A stretch of DNA of 64,000 nt from Rana temporaria (taxonomy: Eukaryota > Chordata > Amphibia > Anura > Ranidae): positions 403,396,838 through 403,460,837 of the forward strand of contig NC_053491.1 in NCBI RefSeq assembly GCF_905171775.1. Direction: 5' to 3'. The position numbers and the translations under genes were made by a program. Shown in pieces: positions 22,605 through 33,200 of this stretch. Under the pieces are notes generated by a model, which saw only the letters and a list, made by a program, of their open reading frames with translations, did no database searches and had not been told where the DNA came from. Every line of letters starts with the position of its first letter. Position 1 is the stretch's first letter.

Positions 22605-22958
22605 TCAGCGCCGGAAGGATTTACCCCCTTCCTGACCAAGCCCTTTTTTGCGATTCAGCACTGCGTCGCTTTAACTGACAATTGCGCGGTCGTGCGAAGC
22701 TGTACCCAAACAAAATTTGACGTCTTTTTTTCCCCACAAATAGAGCTTTCTTTTGGTGGTATTTTTTGCACTATAATTATTTTTTTTGTCAATTTTGAAA
22801 AAAAAGCAATATTTTTTACTTTTTGCTATAATAAATATCCCCAAAAATATATAAAGATTTTTTTTCAGTTTAGGCCAATATGTATTCTTCTACATATTTC
22901 TGGTAAAAAAAAAAGCGCAATAAGCGTATATTGATTGGTTTGCACCAAAAGTTATTTA
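22605..22958 (+). repeat. Dispersed repeat, part 1 (interrupted by MITE)
   Basis: Starts with 'gaaggatttacccccttcctgacc' and carries 'ttttgcgattcagcactgcgtcgctttaac' and long T/A runs. It resumes at 23680 ('acaaaataggggatagattta'), so the MITE sits inside it. Related 'cccttccctgccagtgtca' segments occur near 32560 and 54890. Confidence 0.6.
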
Positions 22959-23676
22959 CCTAGATTCACGTAGGGCGGCGTATGTTTAAACCGGCGTAGC
23001 CTATCGTATTTACGCTACGCCGGCGCAAGTTAGAGAGTCAAGTGCTGTATTCACAAAGCACTTAGTTACGGCGGCGTAGCGTAAATGTGCTGGCTTAAGC
23101 ACGCCTAATTCAAATATGGAAGAGGTGGGCGTGTTTTATGTTAATAAGGCATGACCCCACGTAATTGACGTTTTGAACGTACGGCGCATGCGCCGTCCGT
23201 GGACATAACCCAGTGTGCATGCTCCAAATTACGCCGCAAAGACTTATTGGTTTCGACGTGAAAGTAAATTATGGCCAGCCCCATTCACGGATGACTTACA
23301 CAAACAACGTAAACATTTAAAAATTTTACGTGGTTCCGACGTCCATACTTAACATTAGCTAGGCCATCTTTTTGGTGGTTTATCTTTATGCCTGAAAACG
23401 CCTTACGTAAATGACGGATCTTGACTGCGACGGGCAAGTGTACGTTCGTGAATAGGCGTATCTCGCTGATTTACTCATTCTAGGCGTAAATCAGCGTACA
23501 TGCCCCTAGCGGCCAGCGTAAATAGACAGCTAAGATACGACGGCGCAGGCAGTCGTATCTTAGCAACATTTAAGCGTATCTCAATTTGAGAATACGCTTA
23601 AATATACAACGGTGCAGATTCGGAGTTACGACGGCGTATCTACTGATACGCCGGCGTAACTCTACCTGAATCTGGC
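22959..23676. mobile_element. Harbinger-like MITE, (G)CCAGATTC ends
   Basis: Ends CCTAGATTCACGTAG and CTACCTGAATCTGGC are inverted. The flanks are TTA at the left and TAA at the right, so the TSD is not exact. The subterminal region with 'tgggcgtg...gcatgacccca' and 'cggcgcatgcgccgt' resembles the full-length Harbinger. Non-coding, with multiple CpG-rich palindromes. Confidence 0.75.
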
Positions 23677-23679
23677 TAA

Positions 23680-23945
23680 TTGTGTTTACAAAATAGGGGA
23701 TAGATTTATGGCATTTTTATTATGATTTTTTTTATTACTAATGGGGGAGATCTGCCATATTTCTCATGACTGCGACATTGTGTTGGACAGATCGTACACT
23801 TTTGACACATTTTTGGGCCAGTGAAATTTATAGAGCGATCGGTGCTATAAAAATGCACTAATTACTGTATAAATGTCACTGGCAGGGAAGGGGTTCCTGC
23901 GTGGGGATAGGACTAACTAGGATCACCACACATAAGTCACAAATG
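23680..23945 (+). repeat. Dispersed repeat, part 2
   Basis: Continuation of 22605-22958 past the MITE, ending around 'ggcagggaaggggttcctg'. Confidence 0.5.
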
Positions 23946-24214
23946 TAACTCAAAAAGAACATAAAAAATCCATAGTGCTTTCTATTTGTGTGAAAATACC
24001 TATAAAGATACAGGGCTCAATTCACTGAAGAATATCTCATGAGATAAATGAATCAGGTGACAATTTTTTCCAATTATCTCATGAGATGCTGAAAATGTCA
24101 ATTCGCTATCACCTTATAAGTTATTTACCTCACAAACCAAAAACATGAGCTAAATAACTCATAAAATAGTGTTAAACTCAATTGACTAAGAAAATGAATA
24201 AATGCATGAGTTAA

Positions 24215-26650
24215 CCTTCTGAGCGGTATTCCCGAGTGTGGCTCAGGGCGAGATTTTTAGGCTACGATCGGTAACCCCGAGCCACACTCGGGTTTGCTTC
24301 GCTAGATGCAGGAAGAGGTTTCTTACCTTTTTCCTGCGATCCAGCGATGTCAGCGATGTCTTTCCCCAGTGCACGGCGGCCGGATGTCCGCCCGATGCAC
24401 TGTGTTCCCCTGATTCCCTTCCCTGTGAGCGTCGCGACGCAGGGGGGCGGAAGGGGGGGGGAACGGCGCGAAATTCAAAAAATATAAGTAGCAACATAGT
24501 AAAACACACTGACACAATTGGATAAAAATTAAAAATAAATTACAGTGACCTTTGATTGCCCCCCAGTGCTTTCTCCAGTGCCCTGTCTGCAGATTGACTG
24601 TACCTGTACTGTACCTGTGTCTGCAAACTGCACAGCGATCATGGCAAACGCACATGTACATCAAAATCGCTATGCGACCTGCTGCAAAACAGCGACAGCG
24701 ATACGGAATCACTTGCGGAGGAGCTGAGTGACAGCGACGCATGGCAAAGTTCGTCATCAGATGCAGAAAGTGATATAAGCGACGATCCTGTGCCCAGCGA
24801 TGTGCGGACTTGGTGCGCAATTGATTGCGGTGATGAGCACGTAGCGCCCCCAAGATTTCCATTTACAGGAGCACCTGGGATAAAAGTGGACGTTGATAAC
24901 AATCCCCTGGAATACCTCCAACTTTTTTTGACCGCTGAAGTGATCGACAAAATAGTTATTGAGACAAATCGATACCAAGAACAACAAGCTGCTACTCCTC
25001 AGCGATTTTCAAGGCGCAGAAAATGGGAGCCTGTAACCAGCGAGGACATTTGGAAGTTTTTGGGCCTCATTATTTTACAGGGAGTGGTGGGGAAACCCCT
25101 GCAAAAATGGTACTGTCCACGAACAAATTATTGGCCACACCTTTTTTTGGATCCGTGATGTCGGAGTACAGATTTTCATTGATCATGAAATATTTGCACT
25201 TTGCAAATAATGAGGACTTTGATGAGCATTCTCATCCAGCTCCAAAGCTGAAAAAAATTTGGGAGGTTTACCAGATTATTTTGCAGAACTTCCAGCGGAC
25301 CTATATTCCTGAGCGCGACGTTACCATCGATGAAAGTCTCATGGCCTACAAAGGTCGGCTCAGCTGGATACAGTTCATTGCATCAAAGCGCGCTCGCTTT
25401 GGTATAAAATCTTTTATGCTGTGTGAATCCAGCTCTGGATATATTTGGAACTCAGTCGTATACACTGGGAAAGGGACCAAGTTCTGCGAGCGATTCAGCG
25501 ATTTTGGGATGGCAACCGCTTCAGTTCTGTCATTGATGGAGCCCTTGCTCAACCAGGGCTATTGTGTCACCACAGACAATTTTTATACCTCCCCAGAACT
25601 GTACGAGTTCCTTATCCAAAATAAGACCGACGCTTATGGAACCGTGAGGCCTAACCGGCGTAACATGCCGTCAGCATTTCCCAGCAAAAAGCTTGGGAAA
25701 GGAGAAGTAGCTGCATGGCAAAAAGGGAAAATGTTGGCACTGAAGTGGCGGGACAAAAAAGACGTTTCCCTTATGAGCACAGTCCATAACACCTCGACCG
25801 TCATGGTGCATACCAAAGGTGGCAAGGATATTATGAAGCCACAAGTTGTGTTGGACTACAACCACACGATGGGAGGTGTGGACAGGGCTGACCAGGCCAT
25901 GACTTTTTACCCAGCGATGAGGAAGCAGCAGAAAAAGTACTATAAAAAATGTTTCCGACATCTTGTCGAACAATGTCTCTGGAATTCCTTCATCCTGATG
26001 AAAAAAAAAAGTGACAGGCCTATAGCCCATACAGACTTTGTGTGGAAGGTGGCAGAACAAATCTTTCTGAAGCACCAAACGCCAATGGCGGTAAACCGAT
26101 CTGGACGTCGGGCTTCTGGTGTAGTGAACCCTGAAAGACTGACTGGTCGTCATTTTTTGGACCTCATTCCACCTACTGAAAAAAAAACAGCACCCACAAG
26201 GATGTGTGTGGTTTGCTGCTCCAAACGCGACGAAAACGGAAGAAAAATCCGTAAAGAAACGCGTTTCTATTGTGCCGACTGCGACATTGGACTTTGCGCT
26301 GTACCCTGCTTTAAAATGTTTCATACCCGAGATGTTTACTGAATAATGATTTTGCACCCTTGTTTGACCCCCCAAAAAATCAGAGTATCTGAATATATTA
26401 TTTGTTAAGATTTATTGAATAAAAAGTATTGTTATTGTTAAATTATTACTTGTTATTATTTATTATATTATAATTTATGATTTTGTGTTTCAAACTTCAT
26501 CATAGTCTACTAGAGACTCTGGTTTGGACAGATTTAGGTGAGTTATTCCTAAGAATTACAGGCCTGCAATCTAAAACGCCAAATTTCCATGCAAAATAAT
26601 GATACCGCTTTCGGCACCTTTTTTCAGAAAGAATCATACCGCCAGGGAGG
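24215..26650 (+). mobile_element. piggyBac transposon, TSD TTAA
   Basis: TTAA at 24211-24214 and 26651-26654. The ends CCTTCTGAGCGGTAT and ATACCGCCAGGGAGG agree at 11 of 15 positions when inverted. A subterminal inverted pair (cccgagtgtggctc and gagccacactcggg) lies at 24231-24290. It carries one transposase gene with frame lesions. Length 2436 bp, normal for the family. Confidence 0.92.
24641..26342 (+). pseudogene. piggyBac transposase with probable frameshifts
   Basis: The enzyme excises and inserts the element precisely at TTAA. An acidic N-terminal part (SDSDTESLAEELSDSDAW, 24700-24750) reads in the frame that continues to about 25150 (WCAIDCGDEH..., EDIWKFLGLIILQG). The frame then changes near the T7 run at 25142-25148, and the rest is open to 26342. 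The presumed ATG at 24641 is in another frame than the body, implying a second 1-nt slip near 24648; GTG or CTG starts are unlikely in an animal gene. The DDD catalytic Asps are present: VTIDES (25329), VTTDNFY (25575), GGVDRADQ (25881). The C-terminal cysteine-rich finger (CVVCC...CADCDIGLC...CFKMFH) is complete. Confidence 0.85.
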
Positions 26651-26654
26651 TTAA

Positions 26655-27227
26655 ATAAGTAGTGGTCCAGGCATGAGGTATTTAGGGATTGTAAAAATAT
26701 AATTGCCAATTTGGTGTAGTTTCTGCCTTTTTGGATCAGTTTCTCAACAGTAATGCATAGAAACCTAAATATGGAAAAACACAGAATCATCGTGGCTGAT
26801 TTACTTAAAATATAACTAAAGGCAAAACTTTTTTTTTCGGATAGAGTGGAGAGGGATTAGACCCCCCTGTTGGGTTTCTATTGCTGTCTGTTCCCGTTCA
26901 CGTTTTCAATTTGTCCTGTTTAGCGTTATCGTTAAAAGGGACAGAAAACCCCAAATTTTGGGTTGTCCCCAGAAAAGTAATAGAGGGGAAATTTTTTAAT
27001 GGGGGACACAAGTTCTGGTGACCTGGGGGTCCCCAAGGGATTATTTTAATTTGTAGGGATTTCCTCTCATCTCCTGTTTTGGCTATGTGACAGACCTGAA
27101 GGCAAATCTCTCCAATGACAAAGCTGTCTTTTTTTTATTGGTGGAAAAACAGCATGTATATGTGTGTTTACTTTTTAAAGCTATTTTTATTCAATATTTG
27201 ACATTTATAAAGATATTTTTTATTTAC
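26655..27227. repeat. Unnamed repeat-like filler inside composite element
   Basis: Includes 'ggatagagtggagagggattaga' and 'gttgtccccagaaaagtaatagagggg'. The composition suggests an older MITE starting near 26810, but I could not define its ends. Confidence 0.35.
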
Positions 27228-27231
27228 TTAA

Positions 27232-27727
27232 AGTGATTGTAAAATCTCTTTTCTTTCCTCTAAAAATAACAAACATTTTCTACATACCCTCTCTGTTGCA
27301 GTGGATTTGCACAGAGCAGCCTGGATCCTCCTCTTCTCAGGTTTTTTCTTTTGTGATCATGGCCCCTCCCTCCTGTTCAGTGCCCCCACAGCAAGCAGCT
27401 TGCTATGGGGGGAACCTGAACCGATTTACAGCTCCCTGTGTCCATTCAGACACGGAGCCCTGACCCAGCCCTGCCCCCTCTCTTTTCCGATTGACTAGCT
27501 GACTTCAAATGACTGCAAAGGCAGCCAATGGTGTCCCTGCTGTGTCTCAGCCAATCAAGAGGGAGATACTCGGATGGCTGAGGCACTCATAGACATCACT
27601 GGACATTGAGGGACCTCAGGTTAATTTTAGTGGGGTTGAGGGAGCCTGCTGCACACAGACAGGTTTGTATCTTAATGCATAGAATGCTTTTAGATAAAAA
27701 AAAAAAACGTCTGACTCTAAATTCACT
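27232..27727. mobile_element. TTAA MITE, 'cctcctcttct' family
   Basis: TTAA at 27228-27231. The right copy appears mutated to TTAT (27727-27730). It is related throughout to 8056-8540 and more distantly to 1607-2124. ORFs across 27233-27498 are incidental. Confidence 0.7.
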
Positions 27728-28140
27728 TTATTTTAACTTGATTTTTTTTTTTCACATGATGTGTGTCTTGTGAAAGCAGCTTTCCTTTGACTGTTATTCT
27801 AGACATCTTTTTTTGATTTGTAATAATACATATGCTGCAGGGACCGTACGGACTTGTGAGAAGGCATATTTCTACAGTTTAAACCATTTTACCACTTTAT
27901 TAGCACAAAAAAAATACAGGGGTTCAAATCCTTTTCCACTCCATCTCATTATGTCATGAGACAAAATACCACATGATTTCATGAGTAGAATAGCTCACAT
28001 TTTGATGAAATAACTAATGCTTTTTTTTTGTATTTTTTTTTTTTTTTTTTGTGAATTGCAAACAAATGTGTGAACAAATCTATGAGTAATTTTAACACAG
28101 ATTTTAAGAGTAAAATTACTCTTTGTGAATTGAGCCCACA

Positions 28141-28661
28141 TTCCCAATTTTCAAACAAAACCACTCTGTCTAGAGGTTATACACAAGGGCAAGAACAGCC
28201 CACTGCTGCTGTATGAATACCACCCAGGGCTCAGTGTTAATGGATTAGTGGTCGTTACTGCTTTCCCTCGCTTATCTGTAAGCAAAAACTGACAGGTCTC
28301 ATTGCTCCGCCCTGTGTGTTACATCATCAACCTCTTCAGGCACCCAAATAAAATATAATCTTTTGTTGACTCTCTGTGCTGCTGATCCTCTGCAGCCTCT
28401 TTTCAGGCACTTCCTGTCCTCGTGCATGCACTCCAATGATGGCTGCATGGCATTTCTCTCTTGAGATAGGAGAAACTTTAGAACCTATCTGTCCCTTTCT
28501 GCATGTTTCATCAGTGGGTTTCGCAGTGCTCATTCTACCATCTCTGATTGCTTTCCATGCCAACCCCTGTCGCTGCCTATGGCTGGAGGGTCCTTCTGGA
28601 CTGCACAATAATCATAGATGAGTGGGTTTAACACTTTATTTTTTGTAAGTGCAATTTATCT
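28141..28661. other. Unassigned spacer
   Basis: Short ORFs on both strands without motifs. No element ends recognised. Confidence 0.4.
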
Positions 28662-28797
28662 TTAAGGGCTAGTTTACACTTGTTCAAAACATGGCTTCTG
28701 ACAGGCTTTGTTAAAGCTCTCTGAATGCTAGTCAAAGCTCCTGTCACTAAATAAAATGGTTAGCTTACAGTCCTGTTTACACCTTGCTTTTGCTTGG

Positions 28798-28940
28798 TGC
28801 TTTGATGAGGCTTCTGTGGGGCTTAGATGAGGCTTTGGTGGAGATTCGATGGGGCTTTGGTGGAGCTTTGGTGGGGCTTCGATGAGTCTTTGGTGGGGCT
28901 CTGGTAAGGCTTCAGTGGGGCTTCAAGCGAGCTTTGCCAT
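28798..28940 (+). repeat. Degenerate tandem repeat, GGGGCTTTGGTG-type
   Basis: About ten irregular copies of a unit around 14-16 bp (gaggctttggtggag, ggggctttggtggag, ggggcttcgatgag). It lies in the loop of the TTAA foldback element. Confidence 0.75.
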
Positions 28941-29055
28941 AGACTTCTATGGAGGCTTTAAAGATGCATTGAAGCACCACTAAAGCTACGTGGGGTATAC
29001 TTTTTGGTGTAAACAGGACTGTAAGCTAACCATTTTATTTAGTGACAGAAACTTT

Positions 29056-29788
29056 TAGCTGGATTCAGTAAGAGTTAGGCCGGCGTATCAGTAGATACGC
29101 CGACCTAACTCGGAATTTGCGCTGTCCTAAGTTTAAGTGTATTCTCAAACAGAGATACAATTAAACCTATTTAAGATACGGCGGCTTGCGCTGTCCTATC
29201 TTAGGGTGCAATATTTAGGCTGGCCGCTAGATGGCGCTCCCATTGCGTTCGGCGTAGAACATGTAAATCACTATATACGCCTATTCACGAACGTACGTCC
29301 GCCCGTCGCAGTAAAGATATGCCGTTTCCGTAAGAGATAGGCCACCTAAAGATAAACATTCCCCCTAGGTGGCGTAGCCAATGTTAAGTATGGCCGTCGT
29401 TCCCGCGTCGAAATGTGAACATTTTACGTTGTTTGCGTAAGTCGTCCGTGAATAGGGCTGGACGTAATTTACGTCCACGTCGAAACCAATATGTCCGTGC
29501 GGCGTACTTAGCCACAATGCACACTGGGATATGTACAGGGACGGCGCATGTGCGTTCTTAAAAAACGTCAATCACGTCAGGTCACACTTCATATACATAA
29601 AACACGCCCCCCACATCCTCATTTGAATTAGGCGCGCTTACGCCGGCCCCATTTACGCTACGCCACCGTAACTTTGCAGGCAAGTACTTTGTGAATACAG
29701 TACTTGCCTTGCAAACTTACGGCGGCGTAGTATAAATGCCATACGCTACGCCGCCGCAACTATGCACCCGCCATCCTGAATCCAGCTA
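29056..29788. mobile_element. Harbinger-like MITE, TAGCTGGATTCAG ends, TSD TTT
   Basis: Ends TAGCTGGATTCAG and CTGAATCCAGCTA are inverted. The uninterrupted left arm of the host foldback shows the empty site, which gives a 3-bp duplication TTT (29053-29055, 29789-29791). The interior ('cacgaacgtacgtccgcccgtcgcagtaaagatatgcc' region) is shared with 22959-23676 and 48099-48829. Confidence 0.85.
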
Positions 29789-29864
29789 TTTGACTAGCAT
29801 TCAGAGAACTCTAACAAAGCCTGTCCAAAGCATTGTTTTGAAGCAAGTGTAAACTAGCCATTAA

Positions 29865-30700
29865 TGTGTGTTGAAGGCAAAGCAAGTGTAAATAAGCCCT
29901 TAAGCTTTCATTAAATGAAAGAATCACTCTATTATGAGGAACATTCTCTGCCTTGTTGTTTGTACAACAGTGGAATATGTCTGTGTAATTAGTGTTAAAA
30001 TGTCTCCTTGCAGTGTCCATTGATAACCCATATAAAGCTTAGTTTACACTAGCAGTTTGGGAGAGATAAAAATAGGTGGTTGAGTTTTTACTAGCATCCA
30101 CACCCACCCCCCCCCACCCCCTTACACACACACATAGACCATAAGCTGCAAATGTACCTGGGCACTTCATGGCGCAGCAAAAATTACCCCCCCATGTCAT
30201 GTTTGATGAGCAATGCCTCCACTAAATGCAACGTATTCAAATGCTAGGCTTGCAGCTGTGGTACTTTAATCTCATTCAAACAGACGAAACAAAAAAAAAA
30301 AAAACAGGCAATCAGGAGACTGCAGTATCACCTGCCTGTCAGTTGCACGCGCACCACAGAACACTGTGGATCACTCTTCACAGACCGATGCATGTGCAAA
30401 TGAACCCTAATAGACAAGGCAGGAGCACATTTGGTAGTCAGGGATAGCAAGCTGTCCCCCTAAAACAACCAGTCCATTAACAAGGTCCTTCATGGCAGGA
30501 TCAGCAGTTATCATTTTAATGAAAGTGCAGATTTAAAAATATTAAGAGTTACTTTTGAAACAAAATTATAGAATAAGTATGAGTATGGCTGAAAAAAAAC
30601 GCACCACATTCCTTAATAACTAGGAACAGAACATCATACAGGATGGGACTTTAAAGGTGCTGAAAGACCCCCTCTCAGAATGAAAGTCAATACAATGTTG
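29865..30700. other. Unassigned DNA with low-complexity tracts
   Basis: C-rich run 'cacccacccccccccacccccttacacacaca' near 30104-30135 and an A run at 30290-30304. No gene. Confidence 0.4.
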
Positions 30701-30714
30701 AAGATAAAAAGAAG

Positions 30715-30972
30715 CCAATACAGGCTTTTATCATTCTTCCTGCCGCAAGCTCCGTGACCGTGCCCGCGGAACCCGCGGACTCGGTGTCCTCTGGTGTCCT
30801 GCGATCGTGTTACAGAGCTGCAGAACAGGGAGATGCCTGTGTAAACAAGGCATTTCCCTGTTCTGCCTTGTGACAGGACACTGATCTACTGCTCCCTGTG
30901 ATCGTGAGAAGTGATCAATGTTGTGCCACTGGTAGCCCAGCCCCCCTACAGTTAGAATCACTTCCTAGGACA
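30715..30972 (+). repeat. GC-rich dispersed repeat, interrupted by Tc1 element
   Basis: Contains 'gaacccgcggactcgg' and paired 'gaacagggagatgcctgtgtaaacaaggcatttccctgttc'. It resumes after the Tc1 element (32536: 'ccccttccctgccagtgtcattta'). A similar block occurs at 54560-54910. Confidence 0.5.
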
Positions 30973-30974
30973 TA

Positions 30975-32533
30975 CAGGGAGTGCAGAATTATTAGGCAAG
31001 TTGTATTTTTGAGGATTAATTTTATTATTGAACAACAACCATGTTCTCAATGAACCCAAAAAACTCATTAATATCAAAGCTGAATATTTTTGGAAGTAGT
31101 TTTTAGTTTGTTTTTAGTTTTAGCTATTTTAGGGGGATATGTGTGTATGCAGGCGACTATTATTGTGCATAATTATTAGGCAACTTAACAAAAAAAAAAT
31201 ATATACCCATTTCAATTATTTATTTTTACCAGTGAAACCAATATAAAACATCTCAACATTCACAAATATACATTTCTGACATTCAAAAACAAAACAAAAA
31301 CAAATCAGTGACCAATATAGCCACCTTTCTTTGCAAGGACACTCAAAAGCCTGCCATCCATGGATTCTGTCAGTGTTTTGATCTGTTCACCATCAACATT
31401 GCGTGCAGCAGCAACCACAGCCTCCCAGACACTGTTCAGAGAGGTGTACTGTTTTCCCTCCTTGTAAATCTCACATTTGATGATGGACCACAGGTTCTCA
31501 ATGGGGTTCAGATCAGGTAAACAAGGAGGCCATGTCATTAGTTTTTCTTCTTTTATACCCTTTCTTGCCAGCCACGCTGTGGAGTACTTGGACGCGTGTG
31601 ATGGAGCATTGTCCTGCATGAAAATCATGTTTTTCTTGAAGGATGCAGACTTCTTCCTGTACCACTGCTTGAAGAAGGTGTCTTCCAGAAACTGGCAGTA
31701 GGACTGGGAGTTGAGCTTGACTCCATCCTCAACCCGAAAAGGCCCCACAAGCTCATCTTTGATGATACCAGCCCAAACCAGTACTCCACCTTGCTGGCGT
31801 CTGAGTCGGACTGGAGCTCTCTGCCCTTTACCAATCCAGCCATGGGCCCATCCATCTGGCCCATCAAGACTCACTCTCATTTCAGCAGTCCATAAAACCT
31901 TAGAAAAATCAGTCTTGAGATATTTCTTGGCCCAGTCTTGACGTTTCAGCTTGTGTGTCTTGTTCAGTGGTCGTCGTCTTTCAGCCTTTCTTACCTTGGC
32001 CATGTCTCTGGGTATTGTACACCTTGTGCTTTTGGGCACTCCAGTGATGTTGCAGCTCTGAAATTTGGCCAAACTGGTGGCAAGTGGCATCTTGGCAGCT
32101 GCACGCTTGACTTTTCTCAGTTCATGGGCAGTTATTTTGCTCCTTGTTTTTTCCACACGCTTCTTGCGACCCTGTTGACTATTTTGAATGAAACGCTTGA
32201 TTGTTCGATGATCACGCTTCAGAAGCTTTGCAATTTTAAGAGTGCTGCATCCCTCTGCAAGATATCTCACTATTTTTGACTTTTCTAAGCCTGTCAAGTC
32301 CTTCTTTTGACCCATTTTGCCAAAGGAAAGGAAGTTGACTAATAATTATGCACACCTAATATAGGGTGTTGATGTCATTAGACCACACACCTTTTCATTA
32401 CAGAGATGCACATCACCTAATATGCTTAATTGGTAGTAGGCTTTCGAGCCTATACAGCTTGGAGTAAGACAACATGCATAAAGAGGATGATGTGGTCAAA
32501 ATACTAATTTGCCTAATAATTCTGCACTCCCTG
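30975..32533 (-). mobile_element. Tc1/mariner transposon, TSD TA, IR/DR-type ends
   Basis: A perfect 25-bp terminal inverted repeat starts CAGGGAGTGCAGAATT, flanked by TA at 30973-30974 and 32534-32535. A second, inner copy of the core (tgcataattattaggcaact) lies at 31164-31186 and inverted at 32333-32356. This gives an IR/DR arrangement of two binding sites per end. The 1559-bp length and single transposase ORF are typical. Confidence 0.95.
31305..32315 (-). CDS. Tc1/mariner transposase, unbroken ORF but first catalytic Asp replaced
   Basis: Transposase that cuts and reinserts the element at TA. The start at 32315 (MGQKKDLTGLEKSKIV) leads into a helix-turn-helix (IAKLLKRDHRTIKRFI, residues 28-43) and a basic GRKKR stretch. 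The catalytic domain reads LWTAEMRVSLDGPDG where the family has Asp at the Ala position; the codon is GCT, one step from GAT. The second Asp (FMQDNAPSH) and the Glu (DLNPIENLW) are present with 37 residues between them, a DD37E spacing. The 336-residue length is normal and there are no stops. The protein is thus probably catalytically dead although uninterrupted. The copy must have been moved by an active relative or mutated after insertion. Confidence 0.92.
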   Translation of the reverse strand: MGQKKDLTGLEKSKIVRYLAEGCSTLKIAKLLKRDHRTIKRFIQNSQQGRKKRVEKTRSKITAHELRKVKRAAAKMPLATSLAKFQSCNITGVPKSTRCTIPRDMAKVRKAERRRPLNKTHKLKRQDWAKKYLKTDFSKVLWTAEMRVSLDGPDGWAHGWIGKGQRAPVRLRRQQGGVLVWAGIIKDELVGPFRVEDGVKLNSQSYCQFLEDTFFKQWYRKKSASFKKNMIFMQDNAPSHASKYSTAWLARKGIKEEKLMTWPPCLPDLNPIENLWSIIKCEIYKEGKQYTSLNSVWEAVVAAARNVDGEQIKTLTESMDGRLLSVLAKKGGYIGH

Positions 32534-32535
32534 TA

Positions 32536-32620
32536 CTTCCTCGTCCCTATTTGTTAGCCCCTTCCCTGCCAGTGTCATTTACACTGTAATCAGTGCAATA
32601 CAGATGCATTTACTGTATTT
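32536..32620 (+). repeat. Dispersed repeat, continuation after Tc1 element
   Basis: 'agccccttccctgccagtgtcatttacactgta' closely matches 54887-54912 and extends the repeat at 30715-30972. Confidence 0.5.
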
Positions 32621-32876
32621 TTGCTATATTTAAGGGGCCATACTCTTTATGTCCAGACATATTTCTTGCTATATTTAAGGGACCATATTATTTTATGCCC
32701 AGAATTTCAAATTAACCAATTAACCAACATACCAATACTTCAAAATACAAATAATAAGCAAAAACAGGCAACTGGATAAAGAGCTATTTACACATTACGG
32801 GAATATAGGTAAAACCCATATTTTATCCATGTGGAAAGTGCTATCCAAGGCAAAATATCAATCTTGACTGCTTTAA

Positions 32877-33200
32877 CCACTTCCTTACCGGGCCTATTCT
32901 GGCACTTCTCTCCTACATGCAAAAATCATATTTTTTTGGGCTAGAAAATTACTCAGAACCCCCCAAACACTATATATGTTTTTTTTTAGCAGACACCCTA
33001 GGGAATAAAATGGCGGTCATTGCAACTTTTTATCTCGTACTGTAATTGTGCAATCATTTTTCAAACGCAAGGACACTTAGCCACATAAATGACACATTCT
33101 GTGCTACTTTTGTAGAAGGATTTAATGTTAACTATTTCACCATTTTTAGGGTTTATAAAGGGCTTTTCGCCCTTGGAATTTATGCATAAGCCTTACAATG
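32877..33200. repeat. Dispersed repeat starting 'taaccacttcc'
   Basis: Starts 'ttaaccacttccttaccgggcc' and includes 'cagaaccccccaaacactatatatg' and 'aaatggcggtcattgcaactttttat'. The style matches other interspersed repeats here. Ends not defined. Confidence 0.45.

Larger units (their letters stand above)
24013..28137. mobile_element. Composite element: outer GGGCTCAATTCAC inverted ends
   Basis: GGGCTCAATTCACTG at 24013 is mirrored by GTGAATTGAGCCC ending at 28137, with ACA on both sides (24010-24012 and 28138-28140). The native interior ('atctcatgagat', 'taattttaac') is split by a piggyBac (24215-26650) and a TTAA MITE (27232-27727). The superfamily of the outer element is unclear; a 3-bp target would suit Harbinger-like elements but ACA is not TWA. 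Confidence 0.6.
28666..29860. mobile_element. TTAA foldback element, interrupted by a MITE
   Basis: TTAA at 28662-28665 and 29861-29864. The left arm starts GGGCTAGTTTACACTTG and continues through 'gacaggctttgtt', 'ctctgaatgctagtcaaa' and 'tgtcactaaataaaatgg'. The right arm repeats these inverted, but a 733-bp Harbinger-like MITE (29056-29788) is inserted within it. The unpaired centre holds a degenerate tandem repeat of 'ggggctttggtgga' type. Non-coding. Confidence 0.85.

Noticed and set aside
22959..23676. Exact TSD for this MITE
   Set aside because: Left flank is TTA and right flank is TAA on the same strand, so a direct duplication cannot be claimed.
25671..26375. 234-codon minus-strand ORF inside the piggyBac element
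   Set aside because: Antisense shadow of the transposase, which itself carries family motifs in the plus frame.
31308..32279. Several plus-strand ORFs of 70-113 codons inside the Tc1 element
   Set aside because: Antisense shadows of the 336-codon transposase.
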